Shown in pieces: positions 11,773 through 21,700 of a stretch of DNA of 64,000 bases. The notes beneath the pieces are model-generated. The model was not told where the DNA came from. It was given only the letters and a program-made list of their open reading frames with translations, and did no database searches. The first letter of the stretch is position 1. Each line of letters begins with the position of its first letter. This stretch comes from Lotus japonicus (taxonomy: Eukaryota > Streptophyta > Magnoliopsida > Fabales > Fabaceae): assembly GCF_012489685.1 (NCBI RefSeq), contig NC_080043.1, forward strand, positions 4,714,501 to 4,778,500, written 5' to 3'. The translations under genes and the position numbers were made by a program.

Positions 11773-12180
11773 ATGATGCCTAAAACAAACTTTAAAGTGG
11801 GGTTTTTTTATTAAAACTTGAAAAATTGCAGTTATTCTCTCATTTTTATACTTTTATTTATTAGTTAGTAACAATTGATGAGGGAACTAGGGAAACCAAA
11901 CTTGAGATTGGGATGAAGTTTTGTTGCTGCCGTTGCCGTTTGTTGAGTTTTTCGTGGAGTTTTGTTTTATTAATAAGGGAACTGGGGAAACCAAACGTTT
12001 GCCAGACTAGTCAAACGTGGGATGAAGTATTTATTTTTCTTTCTATGGAGACCATTGAGGTTGGTTTTTTGAACTGAGGCCTTGATTTTTATTTCAAGCC
12101 TTCCTTACAAAAAGACTATTGAACTTATCACATGAATATGCGGTCTTTTTTACTTAGTAAATTTTTTTTTTTACTCAGTA
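11773..12180. other. 3' flank of SHH2, no gene seen
   Basis: T-rich sequence between the SHH2 stop and the second copy of the intron segment. It includes two related phrases, AAGGGAACTGGGGAAACCAAAC (11971) and GAGGGAACTAGGGAAACCAAAC (11880), marking a small internal duplication. It probably contains the SHH2 3' UTR. Confidence 0.4.
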
Positions 12181-12584
12181 AAACTACTGGGACCAAAATT
12201 TTATTTCATTTTTTTTTAGAAGTTCTATTCCACAAATGATGGTCAATCAAATGGAGAGAAGATAGCAGTTAGCTTAAGTATTATGATGCATGTATCATTT
12301 TTGTTGCCTGAGGTTTAACACATGCTTTTTAACTTTTAACCTTATATATTGAATCAGTGATTCCATAAAAAAGTTTCTTGTTCAGATACAGTCCTCTTAA
12401 CTTCTCGTTCTGAAATTGTCTCCATATTTAATCCATATTTCCCGTTGGGATTTTTCATTCCAGTTGCCAACATTTTTAAGAGAGGATCAATGAATACAGA
12501 ACAATGAATTGAACTGGCTTATGACTGTGCTTGTTGCTATTGCTTCACAAATCACAATGGTGCCATTTGAAAAGGGGCAGAATC
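12181..12584 (+). repeat. Copy 2 of the SHH2 intron-8 segment, downstream of the gene
   Basis: A 404-bp direct repeat of 11037-11443. It ends abruptly at AATC, where the gene copy continues toward the last exon. No exon copy follows. The arrangement intron segment, last exon, intron segment suggests an unequal exchange or a partial duplication with later loss. Confidence 0.9.
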
Positions 12585-12825
12585 GTATTTTCGTTTCCAA
12601 AAAAAAAATGCATTCACTTTGTCTTTCAATTCAATCTCATTTCCACTTTCACATTCTTCTTATATTTCTTCATTCTTTTTTCTATCACATCACCCTAAAT
12701 ATTTTTCATTTTTCTCTCTTTTGGTTCTATCTCTCTCAATATTTGTGAAATTGCAGTATTTTTTTTATCAATAGTGGAATTGCAGTATGAACATATTCCT
12801 TTTCCTTTTGGAAACGAGAAGTGAA
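12585..12825. mobile_element. Small MITE-like inverted repeat
   Basis: The TTTTCGTTTCCAAAA segment at 12588-12602 is mirrored by CTTTTGGAAACGAGAAG at 12806-12821, enclosing a T/C-rich core. The position exactly at the break of the duplicated SHH2 intron segment is notable. Target duplication is not resolved. Confidence 0.4.
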
Positions 12826-13020
12826 AGAACGAGTTGAAAGTTTACCGTCTACATATTCAAACTAACTCTCTTAAGGGTTTATTTGGTACGTCGTATTAGG
12901 TATAATAGTATTAGTTTATACAATACATTACAAACTTATTCATTGTTTGGTGCCCACTATTGTGTTGTATAGGCTTATCCATCGTGTGGTGTATAGGCAA
13001 CTTGAAAATATTTAATTTAC

Positions 13021-13310
13021 TACCACGCTACCACCAACTCCACCACCTCCAACATCACCCTCCAACACTGTCACCATCGTCGTTGCCTTCATCGCTATAA
13101 CTACTACCATCATTTCCACCACCACCCTCCACCACCACCACCACTGCAACCACCAACACCATCATCACCATCTCCTTTCAAAACCACTTTCGTCGTCGCC
13201 ACCGCCACTACCATCACCAAAATACTCTCCACCCCTACCACAACCCTCCACCACTACCACCGCCTCTACCACCCTCCACTGTCATCGTCACCACCACTAT
13301 GTGTGTTTTA
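13021..13310. repeat. CAC/CCA-rich low-complexity block
   Basis: Nearly 300 bp built of CCACCA, CCATCA and CCTCCA triplets. Open frames here are low-complexity artefacts. A similar block lies at 36889-37030. In plants such blocks often sit inside transposons, but no ends are visible. Confidence 0.7.
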
Positions 13311-13391
13311 CATATTAGCCCTTTTTCTATAAACTTAGTGCAAATATAATATTTATAATACGATAGTTTTTGTAAAATATTTTGTTGAGTT

Positions 13392-13725
13392 TATTTTTTT
13401 TCGAAAGAGAAATATATATAATAATAGAGTGTTGAGAAACATCCCCTCTCAACATGGGTACAATGACGTAGTCAACAAAAGCTGACAAAAACCTCCCAAA
13501 CTACCTGAACGAACACCCACAAAATAACCAAACGCCTACCCACTAGCAAGGACCTTGTTCAAGTCGAAAAAACAGCGATTGAATGGCCGCACGACACCTA
13601 CCGAACATAGACCCAACTAATCGAGCAACCAAAAACTCAAACAATCAAGAACCTACAAGAGTCATAGTGCCGAGACCCAAGAAAAACTAGACAGAAAAAA
13701 TAAAATAAAATAAAAAAGCAACCAG
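13392..13725 (-). mobile_element. LINE 3'-end fragment (minus strand)
   Basis: The block begins with a T run (antisense A tail) and TTTCGAAAGAGAAATATATA, the reverse of a LINE 3' end, and continues 330 bp. The 9-bp repeat TGTTGAGTT flanks it at 13383-13391 and 13726-13734. The related tail at 51259 supports the family. It is non-coding and 5'-truncated. Confidence 0.55.
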
Positions 13726-14237
13726 TGTTGAGTTCGTTTTTTTTTGTTACATGGAGGGGCTTAGCCCCATAGTTCATTTTTTATGCTCAATCAAATATTA
13801 AACTTGCAGTGTTATATATGAAATTAGATATGTGGTTATCAGTGGCGGAGCTAGGACTTTTGTAGAGCCTGGGCAAGGTTAAGCCTAAATTTAACTGCTC
13901 ACACCTGACGTCTAACCTAGGGTTATGAATTGCGGTTGTGATCGCAATTGTAGGTGTTGCTGTTGCGGTGTTGCGATGTGAATCTCAAAAAGTAAAAATT
14001 TATATATAATTATTATAAATATTTTATTTATAATAGTAGATTGTTTTTTATATTTTATTTCATCTCAAAAATACTTTAAAACTAAAAATAATACAATGAC
14101 CCTTATATTAATTTTAAATAAAACATTCAAACATATAAAGTATAACAATGCTTTCATACGTGCAAAAAAAAAACAATGCTTTCAATTTATTGAACTTTAG
14201 AATTGTGACACCTGAGTTAAAGAAACAAAAGAAAATA

Positions 14238-14375
14238 CTTGATGTACCGACAGTGTAAAGTTTTTTACACCGTCAACCAATCAGATTTCTTAAATGTGAG
14301 AAAATATAATTTTTTTTATTTAATTAAGTTGAGTTACATGATAAACCTTTGAAATCTAATTGGTTGATGATACGT
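14238..14375. mobile_element. Small MITE (GATGTACCGACAGTGTAAAG family), nested in hAT
   Basis: The sequence GATGTACCGACAGTGTAAAG, then TTTTTTACACCGTCAACCAA, and an inverted end CAATTAG/CAACC-type right part. A related copy is at 47238-47411, so this is a dispersed family in this genome. Its right end here is worn. Confidence 0.55.
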
Positions 14376-15138
14376 CAAAATAAACTCAAGAAACAATGCT
14401 TTCATTGTCTAAGCATTTTGAATAAATATTTTTGGTTGCTCAATCTAGGCTTGTCCTTTTTTTTTTATCAATTAATGAAGTATTTCATTTAAAAAAAAAA
14501 GCCAAGGCCCAAAGTGTCAAATACAAACGAGGAGAAAAAAACTGAAGCTACAAAGCAATGCATAAGATATTTTGACAAAAAAAAAAGCATAAAATATGAA
14601 ATAAGTGCCCTGCCACCTGTTAGAATGCAAGGCATTGAGTAAAGTAAAGTAATCAATAAGACCATTTACAATGGTTCAACACCCTCAACACCACTTTTTC
14701 TCTTCTCAACACTCCACATCATTTTCTCTCTCCAATTCAATACTCATTCAACTTTTACCCACTCCAATGATTTTTCATTCAACACCAACACCCTACCCCA
14801 CCACTTTTTTATTTCATATTTTTATTTAATTTTATATTTTTATTTTTATGATTTACATAAAATTACAATTATCGATTTAAATTAATTAAAAATATTAAAC
14901 ACTTAACAATTTAATTTTTTTTAAATATAGACAATAATTTATTTTATTTCCTTAACTTAAAATGCAAGGCTAATAGAAAGATAATAATAATAGTGAAAAA
15001 CTTGGTTTTTTTTTTCTGTGTCCAAATCAAACGAACCAAGTCTTTATTTATAGAGGAAAAAAAATCATGAATTTTGGTTAAAATATTTTTTCCAAATTTT
15101 TTTTTTTACAATGAAATAATTGAGTTCAAAATATTAAG

Positions 15139-15469
15139 ATGATAAAAATCCAGAAAACGAATCAGAAGCCAACACGTGGCTCACCCAACAACCTTATCTC
15201 TTTCTCTCTCCGCGTCCCAGGATCCTCACGCGCCCTGTCGGTGCGTGTGGTGCAGACCAGGTTATCTTCTCCAATTTCCTTTTCAGTTTTCACCTTCCTC
15301 CCACCTACACGCCCCTCCCTCAAATCTCATGGCCAAAATCAGTTTCAGTTGCCTAGAAATCCCTCCTCCTTCCTCCCACACCCCTCCCACTCAACTATTT
15401 TTGCTAACGGAGCCAAGCTCGGGAGCCCAGGCAAGCGCCCAGGGTCGCCGGACGGTGGCTCCGCCACTG
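15139..15469 (+). other. Possible captured gene segment at the hAT right end
   Basis: This part is GC-richer than the rest of the element and has pyrimidine tracts like a plant 5' UTR, a G-box core CACGTG (15174) and an ATG at 15330 followed by a Ser/Pro-rich frame that could be an N-terminal targeting peptide. No domain is recognised, and the frame runs into the terminal repeat. It could be a captured promoter and first exon, or chance. Confidence 0.35.
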
Positions 15470-15477
15470 GTGGTTAT

Positions 15478-16050
15478 GTTCTAATGACTTGGAGTTATCA
15501 ACATAGTACAAGAAACACTATCGTCCCATTTCATTTTTTACATTATGTTTCTTTCTTTTCTGCCATGTTCTACTACGTCACCAAACATTACATTTGAGCC
15601 CGTTTGGTTACCATTCTTTTTCCTTTCCATAAAAAGTAAGTGTGCTCGCAACTAGCACGCATTCTAACATGTGTCGTTGTCAGTCGTTCTATTTAAGTAT
15701 TTTTCAGTCAAAGAAAAATGTGTTTTCAAATTTTATAAAGTGTGTTTAGAAATCATGTTTTTGATTCATCGGAAGATTGTTTAGAAAACATGTCAAGTGT
15801 TTATTTATAATATTACCCACTATGAAACTTCATTTATAAAAGTGATTTGTCTTTTATTTATTTAAACAATGTTCATTTTTTAATACTTAATTAATTTCTA
15901 CATCTTTTCAAAATAGAATTGTTTTTTAAATTCAATTTTATCAATCACAATTATATGAAAGCGACTTCACTTTACTCGATGTAATAATTCATCAGACATT
16001 AAAGGCCCTGGATTTATATGGGTTGATAATTAATAGGGGTCCATCAATAA
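15478..16050. other. Intergenic, AT-rich, no gene seen
   Basis: Contains a phrase typical of MITE ends (GAGCCCGTTTGGTTACCATTC at 15596) without a recognisable partner, and otherwise simple AT-rich sequence. Confidence 0.4.
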
Positions 16051-16052
16051 TA

Positions 16053-16366
16053 CTCCCTCCGTTCCTGATCTTTTGTTGTTTAAGGTTATGCACATTGTTT
16101 AAGAGTGCAATCATTGATATATTTGTTGACATAAACATCTCTATTTAATGTTCTCTTATAGTGAAGAGAGAGAATAATAGTTATTGGTTAAGAAATTTGT
16201 TATGATTTTGATTGGTGAAAATAAGAGGTGGTAGGTGAGAGGTATAGTATTAAATGAGGGTATATATAGAATAAATTGAGAAAAAATGCATTGGATTTGT
16301 AAAACAACAAAAGTTTTGGAATTTAGGCCAAAAGTTAAAACAACAAAAGATTAGGAACGGAGGGAG
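16053..16366. mobile_element. Stowaway MITE (Tc1/mariner type)
   Basis: The ends are CTCCCTCCGTTCCTGATCTT and, inverted, CTCCCTCCGTTCCTAATCTT. The inverted repeats run about 30 bases through TTTGTTGTTT. A TA dinucleotide flanks both sides (16051-16052 and 16367-16368). It is 314 bp with no coding capacity. This is a textbook Stowaway. Confidence 0.95.
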
Positions 16367-16368
16367 TA

Positions 16369-17085
16369 GCTCTCTAAGACTCTAACCCACCGGCTGTTGT
16401 TTAACTGTTTAAACTTTAAAGCGGTCTTGAGCAATTATTTTCACGGTTTAAAATTTAAATTGTGTTGGAACGAATAAAAATCCAATAATGTTTTATTCAC
16501 CAATCATTTCCACCTCCACCTTGGGAGGTAGTGAAGGAATGAGAGAGAAATTAGTGATATGATATGTGATGTGACAGGAAATGCAGAGAGAGATAGGAAG
16601 AAAAATAGGTGGAAATGAGATGGAAGAGAAAGTGAGGTGTGTATATATCATCACTCATAAAAATCACACCAAACTAACCCTTGGATCAGAAATGAAATAA
16701 ATTTTAAATTATTGTTTGTTCACACCTTTAGAAAGATATATGGATGAAGTGAGAAAAATGAGTAGTATAATATATGATTCAATAGGGTCAGTGGTGAAAG
16801 GCAAGAAGAAAAACAAGGTAAAAATGAATCGTAAGAAAAGTGAGGTGTGAATATAGGATTAGGATCCTCTCCCGCAAGGACCCCGTGCAGCAAAAATCTG
16901 GACCACACAATCTGTCACATGGCAGCAAGGAATAGGCCATTTTTTAAAACATATTTTATGCGAAACCAACCACAAACTGTTCTATATGTAGTATATACTA
17001 CATTACTATATATGGCGGTACTTGGTAGCTTTCTCCATATTCATCCACTTAAGAAAGCGAGCACTTGTAGTACTTCTCTACCAGA
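16369..17085 (+). promoter_or_regulatory. Upstream region of the UGT gene with a TATA-like box
   Basis: AT-rich 700 bp. TATATAT at 17007-17013 lies 73 bp before the ATG and is the best TATA candidate. The phrases GAAAG.GAGGTGTG near 16629 and 16838 show a degenerate internal duplication. The Stowaway element just upstream could sit in the distal promoter. Confidence 0.4.
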
Positions 17086-18537
17086 ATGGCTCCAGTAGCA
17101 AGCAAAAACACCTCCTCCTCCAACTCCAAGCTTCACATAGCCATGTTTCCATGGTTTGCGATGGGTCATATGACTCCTTACGTCCACCTCGCCAATGAGT
17201 TAGCAAAAAGAGGCCACAAGATCACATTTTTGCTACCAAACAAAGCACGACTCGCACTGCACCACCTGAACCGTTATCCAAACCTCATCACCTTCCACAT
17301 CATCACCGTTCCAAACGTGGATGGCCTTCCTCTCGGCACCGAAACTGCTTCCGAGATCCCCCTTTCCCTGAACCACCTTCTAGTCGTAGCCATGGACAAA
17401 ACACGTAACCAAGTGGAGCAAGTAATGAAATCAACAAAACCTCACTTTGTGTTATTCGACGTCGCGTATTGGGTGCCAGAAGCCGCTAAAAAACTTGGTA
17501 TCAAAACAATCTGCTACCATGTTGTTTCCGCAATGAGCATGGCTATGTCATTCGTACCTGCAAAGATTATTCCCAAGGACAGACCCCTCACGGTGGAGGA
17601 CATGAGCCAACCACCGCCAGGGTACCCTTCCTCCTCAAACTCAAAACTAGTCCTTCGCCGCTACGAAGCAGAACAACAGATGTTCGCTTCTATTCCATTT
17701 GGAGAAGGTGGAGTTACACTTTACGACCGTACTACAACGGGTTTGAGAGAATGTGATGCCATTGCAATCAAAACAACCACAGAGGTTGAAGGTTGTTTCT
17801 GCGACTACATAGCAATTCAATATCATAAGAATGTTCTTTTAACTGGGCCAGTTTTATCTGAAGAGGCTGAGGGAGAAGAGTTAGAAGAACGTTGGGCCAA
17901 GTGGCTCGATGGGCTTGGGCTTGGGCTTGGGCTTGGACTTGGACCCGTTGTGTACTGTGCATTTGGGTCACAGGTAATATTGGGAAAGGCCCAATTCCAA
18001 GAGATACTGCTAGGGTTAGAGATTTCAGGTTTTCCATTTTTGGTGGCTCTGAAGGCTCCGGAAGGTTGCGCAACCGTTGATGAGGCGTTGCCGGAGGGGT
18101 TTGAAGAGAGGGTGAAGGGAAGGGGAATGGTTTCGAGAGGGTGGGTCCCACGGTCGTTGATCTTGAAGCATGGTTCAGTGGGGTGCTTTGTGAGTCATTG
18201 TGGGCATGGTTCGATGTGGGAGTCTTTGATATTTGACAAGCAGATGGTGGTGGTCCCGCACATGGCTGACCAAGTGATGAATTCCAAGTTGGTTGTTGAT
18301 GAGCTGGAAGTGGCAGTTGCGGTGGAAAGAGGGGAAGATGATGGGTGGGTTTCCAAAGAGGGATTGAGTGAAGCCATTAAGTCGGTGATGGAGGAAGGTA
18401 GTGAGTTGGGTGCCAGACTGAAAAACAACCAGGCCACGTGGAAGGAAAGGGGTTGGTGTCCAAAGGTATTAAATGGTTACATCGATAGGTTTGTTCAAGA
18501 GCTTCATCAAGAGCTACCGTCCAAAGTCATTAATTAA
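17086..18537 (+). CDS. UDP-glycosyltransferase, UGT79 type (intronless, 483 aa)
   Basis: A family-1 plant glycosyltransferase, cytosolic, with no signal peptide. The N-terminal acceptor half shows FPWFAMGHMTPYVHLA with the catalytic His28, then the FDVAYWVPEAA segment with the likely partner Asp. The C-terminal half carries the 44-residue PSPG box at about 353-396 (GWVPRSLIL, HCGHGSMWE, ending ADQ), which binds the UDP-sugar. Overall resemblance is to UGT79B proteins, which add a second sugar to flavonoid or anthocyanin 3-O-glycosides; the actual acceptor and sugar are inferred only. The PSPG has Arg where Gln is usual after WVP. Residues 276-286 form a Gly-Leu run coded by a hexanucleotide repeat, just before the conserved VVYCAFGSQ strand. 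A copia element starts 29 bp after the stop, so the 3' UTR is probably element-derived. Confidence 0.9.
   Translation: MAPVASKNTSSSNSKLHIAMFPWFAMGHMTPYVHLANELAKRGHKITFLLPNKARLALHHLNRYPNLITFHIITVPNVDGLPLGTETASEIPLSLNHLLVVAMDKTRNQVEQVMKSTKPHFVLFDVAYWVPEAAKKLGIKTICYHVVSAMSMAMSFVPAKIIPKDRPLTVEDMSQPPPGYPSSSNSKLVLRRYEAEQQMFASIPFGEGGVTLYDRTTTGLRECDAIAIKTTTEVEGCFCDYIAIQYHKNVLLTGPVLSEEAEGEELEERWAKWLDGLGLGLGLGLGPVVYCAFGSQVILGKAQFQEILLGLEISGFPFLVALKAPEGCATVDEALPEGFEERVKGRGMVSRGWVPRSLILKHGSVGCFVSHCGHGSMWESLIFDKQMVVVPHMADQVMNSKLVVDELEVAVAVERGEDDGWVSKEGLSEAIKSVMEEGSELGARLKNNQATWKERGWCPKVLNGYIDRFVQELHQELPSKVIN
17911..17946 (+). repeat. In-frame GGGCTT hexanucleotide repeat in the UGT
   Basis: Four perfect GGGCTT units followed by GGACTT and GGACCC code for a Gly-Leu run in the loop before the first strand of the sugar-donor domain. 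Related proteins have a short linker there. The reading frame is kept, so length changes would alter only loop length. Confidence 0.9.
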
Positions 18538-18566
18538 TTCAATGCTTTCAAATAAGACAAGTATAT

Positions 18567-18760
18567 TGTAGAAAGACTCACAAAGCAAACTCAATGAAAA
18601 GTGATTTCTCTGTAAACTGAATTTCATATCATTCAACTAACAATACAAGTATTTATACAGTACATACACAATACTAACAAAACCATACCCAACAACTAAA
18701 TGGGCCTTTGAGCAGCCCATACTACCAAGCTTACAAGGCCCAAACTCAATACATCTAACA
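18567..18760 (-). repeat. 3' LTR of the copia element
   Basis: 194 bp, the left copy in window coordinates and the element's 3' LTR. It matches 23011-23204 at every position I compared. Confidence 0.95.
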
Positions 18761-18769
18761 CTCTCCCTT
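18761..18769 (-). other. Polypurine tract of the copia element
   Basis: On the minus strand AAGGGAGAG abuts the 3' LTR, the expected start site for plus-strand DNA synthesis. Confidence 0.85.
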
Positions 18770-18798
18770 AAACTGAAAATACTACAAGTAGTTTCAGT

Positions 18799-21700
18799 TT
18801 ACTTAGCAAGACTACACACTCCTAGTTCATTCCTTAGCTTCACAAATGTAGCAACTTTCAGGGCCTTGGTCATAATGTCTGAGACTTGCTCTTCACTGCT
18901 GCAATGAACCAACTCTATTTTTCCTTCCTTGACAAGATCTCTGAGGAAGTGATATCTCACATCTATGTGTTTGCTTCGACCATGTAACACAGGATTCTTG
19001 GACAACTTAATGGCTGAGCTATTATCACAGAAAATCCTAGAACACTTGCTTTGAGTAAAGCCAAGTTTGTCTAAGATCCTTCTCAACCATATGCACTGAC
19101 AGGCACATGAGGCAGCAGCAATAAATTCTGCTTCAGTGGTAGAGAGACTTACCACTGCCTGTTTCTTGGAGGACCAAGCAACAGGACCAGTTCCAAGAAG
19201 GAAGACATATCCTGAAGTGCTCCTTCTGTCATCAAGATCCCCTGCATAATCAGAATCAGTGAATGCTATGAGATTCCCTTCACCTCTTCTGTCATAAAAA
19301 ATTTCCAGTTCACTAGTTCCCTTCAAGTATCTCATTATTCTCTTCACAGCTTGAAGATGTTGCATTGTAGGCTTCTCCATATACCTGCTCACCAAACTCA
19401 CTGCAAACATAAGATCTGGTCTAGTGGCAGTAAGGTACATTAGGCTTCCCACCATCTGCTTGTACTCAGTAGAATCAACCTCTATTCCACATCCTTGCTT
19501 TGACAATTTGCTCCCAGGCACCACAGGGTTATGAACAGGTGTGCTGTTACTCATGCCAAACCTCTCAAGTACTTCTTTGGCATACTTTCCTTGGCTTATG
19601 AATATACCTCTGGAATTATGCACAACTTCTACCCCTAGAAAGTAGCTCATCTTCCCCAGATCACTCATGGCAAACTCCCTTTCCATAGACTTCTTAAATT
19701 CTTCAAACATGTAGACACTATTACCAGTAAAAATCAGATCATCTACATACACACTCACAATTAACAACTTACCATCATTGCCATTCTTAACAAACAATGT
19801 GTGTTTAGAGGGACATTTAGTGAATTCTTCCTTGAGAAAGTAAGACTCAATCTTACTATACCAAGCTCTTGGAGCTTGCTTCAAACCATACAACGCTTTC
19901 TTGAGCTTGTACACTTTGTCCTCCTCACCCTTTTTCTGATATCCTAAAGGCTGGTCCACATATACAGTTTCACCAATCTCCCCATGTAGAAAGGCACTCT
20001 TCACATCCAGCTGAAAAACACTCCACCCTCTTATGGCAGCAACAGCTAGAATTGTTCTAATTGTGTCCCATCTTGCTACAGGGGCAAACACTTCAGTAAA
20101 ATCAATTCCATATTGTTGTGCATACCCTTTAGCAACTAGTCTTGCTTTATGCTTCTCAATCTCTCCTTTCTCATTGTACTTAGTCTTGTAGATCCACTTA
20201 ACACCAATGCTCTTGGAACCAGCTGGTAAAGGAACTAAATCCCAAGTTTTGTTCCTCTCAATAGCCTCAATTTCATTATCCATAGTAGTCCTCCACTTCT
20301 CATCTCCCACTGCCTCTTGAAATGAGACAGGATCAGTTGAGGAACAAAGAACAGAAAAACTGAATCCTTCCTCCTCACTATCAAGTTCTTCACCACTCAC
20401 AAATTCCCTCATCCAATTTGGTTGAGTTACATTTCTCTTTCCCCTTGCACTTCTTCCTTCCCCAGTGCCTTGCATTTCAGAAGAAACTGTACTATCAATA
20501 GCTCTACAGGGAGTTGAGGTAGTTGCTGCTGCTTGTTCTGCTTGTGTTGAATTTGAGGTAGCTGCTGCTTGTATTGAAGATACTTCCATAGTTTGATCAG
20601 ATTGGTTTGCAATTGGAGCAACCTGAGCAACCTGATCATTTCTTTTTTCCTCCTCTCCAAGGTCCACTAAGTCACTGCTACTCTCTTTTTCACCACTCCA
20701 ATCCCATTTATTCTCCTCATCAAACACCACATCTCTACTTGTGATGATCCTTTGCTGTAAAGGATCAAACAACCTATATGCCTTGGACTCTTCACTCACT
20801 CCAAGTAGGACACATTTGATGCTTCTACTGTCAAGTTTTTTCTTGTGGACTCCAGGGGCATGCACATGAGCAGTGCAACCAAAAATTCTGAAGAAATGCA
20901 CAGAGGGTTTCACCACACTCCAACTCTCCTCTGGTGTCATGTTTTTCACTGCCACTGTTGGACTCCTATTCTGTATGTATACAGCCCAATTCACAGCTTC
21001 TGGCCAGAACATTTTTGGAACATTCTTCTCAACTAACATGCTCCTTACCATGTTCATTATAGTACGATTCTTCCTTTCAGCTACCCCATTCTGCTGTGGG
21101 GTATATGCTGCTGTCAGCTGCCTTTTGATGCCACTTTGATTGCAGAACTCAGTAAATTCTGTAGAGGTGAACTCCCCACCTCTATCAGTTCTTAAACACC
21201 CTATGGCTTTATCACATTCATTCTCAACAACAGCCTTAAATTTCTTAAAGGTATCTAGAGCAGCTGATTTTTCTGACAGAAAATATACCCATGCTTTCCT
21301 ACTGAAATCATCAATAAAGGTGATAAAATACCTCTTGTTGCTGTTTGATTCAGGCTGAATAGGTCCACATATATCTGAGTGAATCAGTTGCAACTTCTTA
21401 TGTGCCCTCCAAGTACTCTGTTGTGGAAAAGGGTCTCTATGTTGTTTTCCTTTGCAGCAACTATCACACACTTTGCTTGATGCTTCTAGTTTGGGTAATC
21501 CTTTGACCATAGTTTTCTGAGATAAGATCTTGAGTCCACTAAACCCCAAGTGTCCATATCTCCTGTGCCAGAGATTAGTAACATCATCTTGAGTCACCTT
21601 GTAGCAACTGGGAGTGAGTACACTTGCTAAGATAGCAAACATCCTATTTGAGGACATTTTTGACTGCATAATGAGACCCTTTGCAGGATGATAAACCCTG

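Larger units (their letters stand above)
13840..15469. mobile_element. Non-autonomous hAT element, 8-bp target duplication
   Basis: The left end is CAGTGGCGGAGCTAGGACTT and the inverted right end is CAGTGGCGGAGCCACC, so the terminal repeats share about 12 bases. The 8-bp duplication GTGGTTAT flanks the element perfectly (13832-13839 and 15470-15477), which is diagnostic of hAT. It is 1630 bp and shows no transposase. It contains a smaller MITE (14238-14375) and, at the right end, a GC-richer segment that may be captured host sequence. Confidence 0.9.

Noticed and set aside
13021..13310. CCACCA-rich block considered as a proline- or histidine-repeat protein exon
   Set aside because: No start or splice context, and similar composition in another non-coding block; simple-sequence DNA is the better reading.
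17768..18437. Open frames on the minus strand and in the second plus frame within the UGT gene
   Set aside because: They are shadows of the UGT coding frame, caused by its high GC third positions; the composition is low-complexity (Pro/Ser or Trp-Ala runs).
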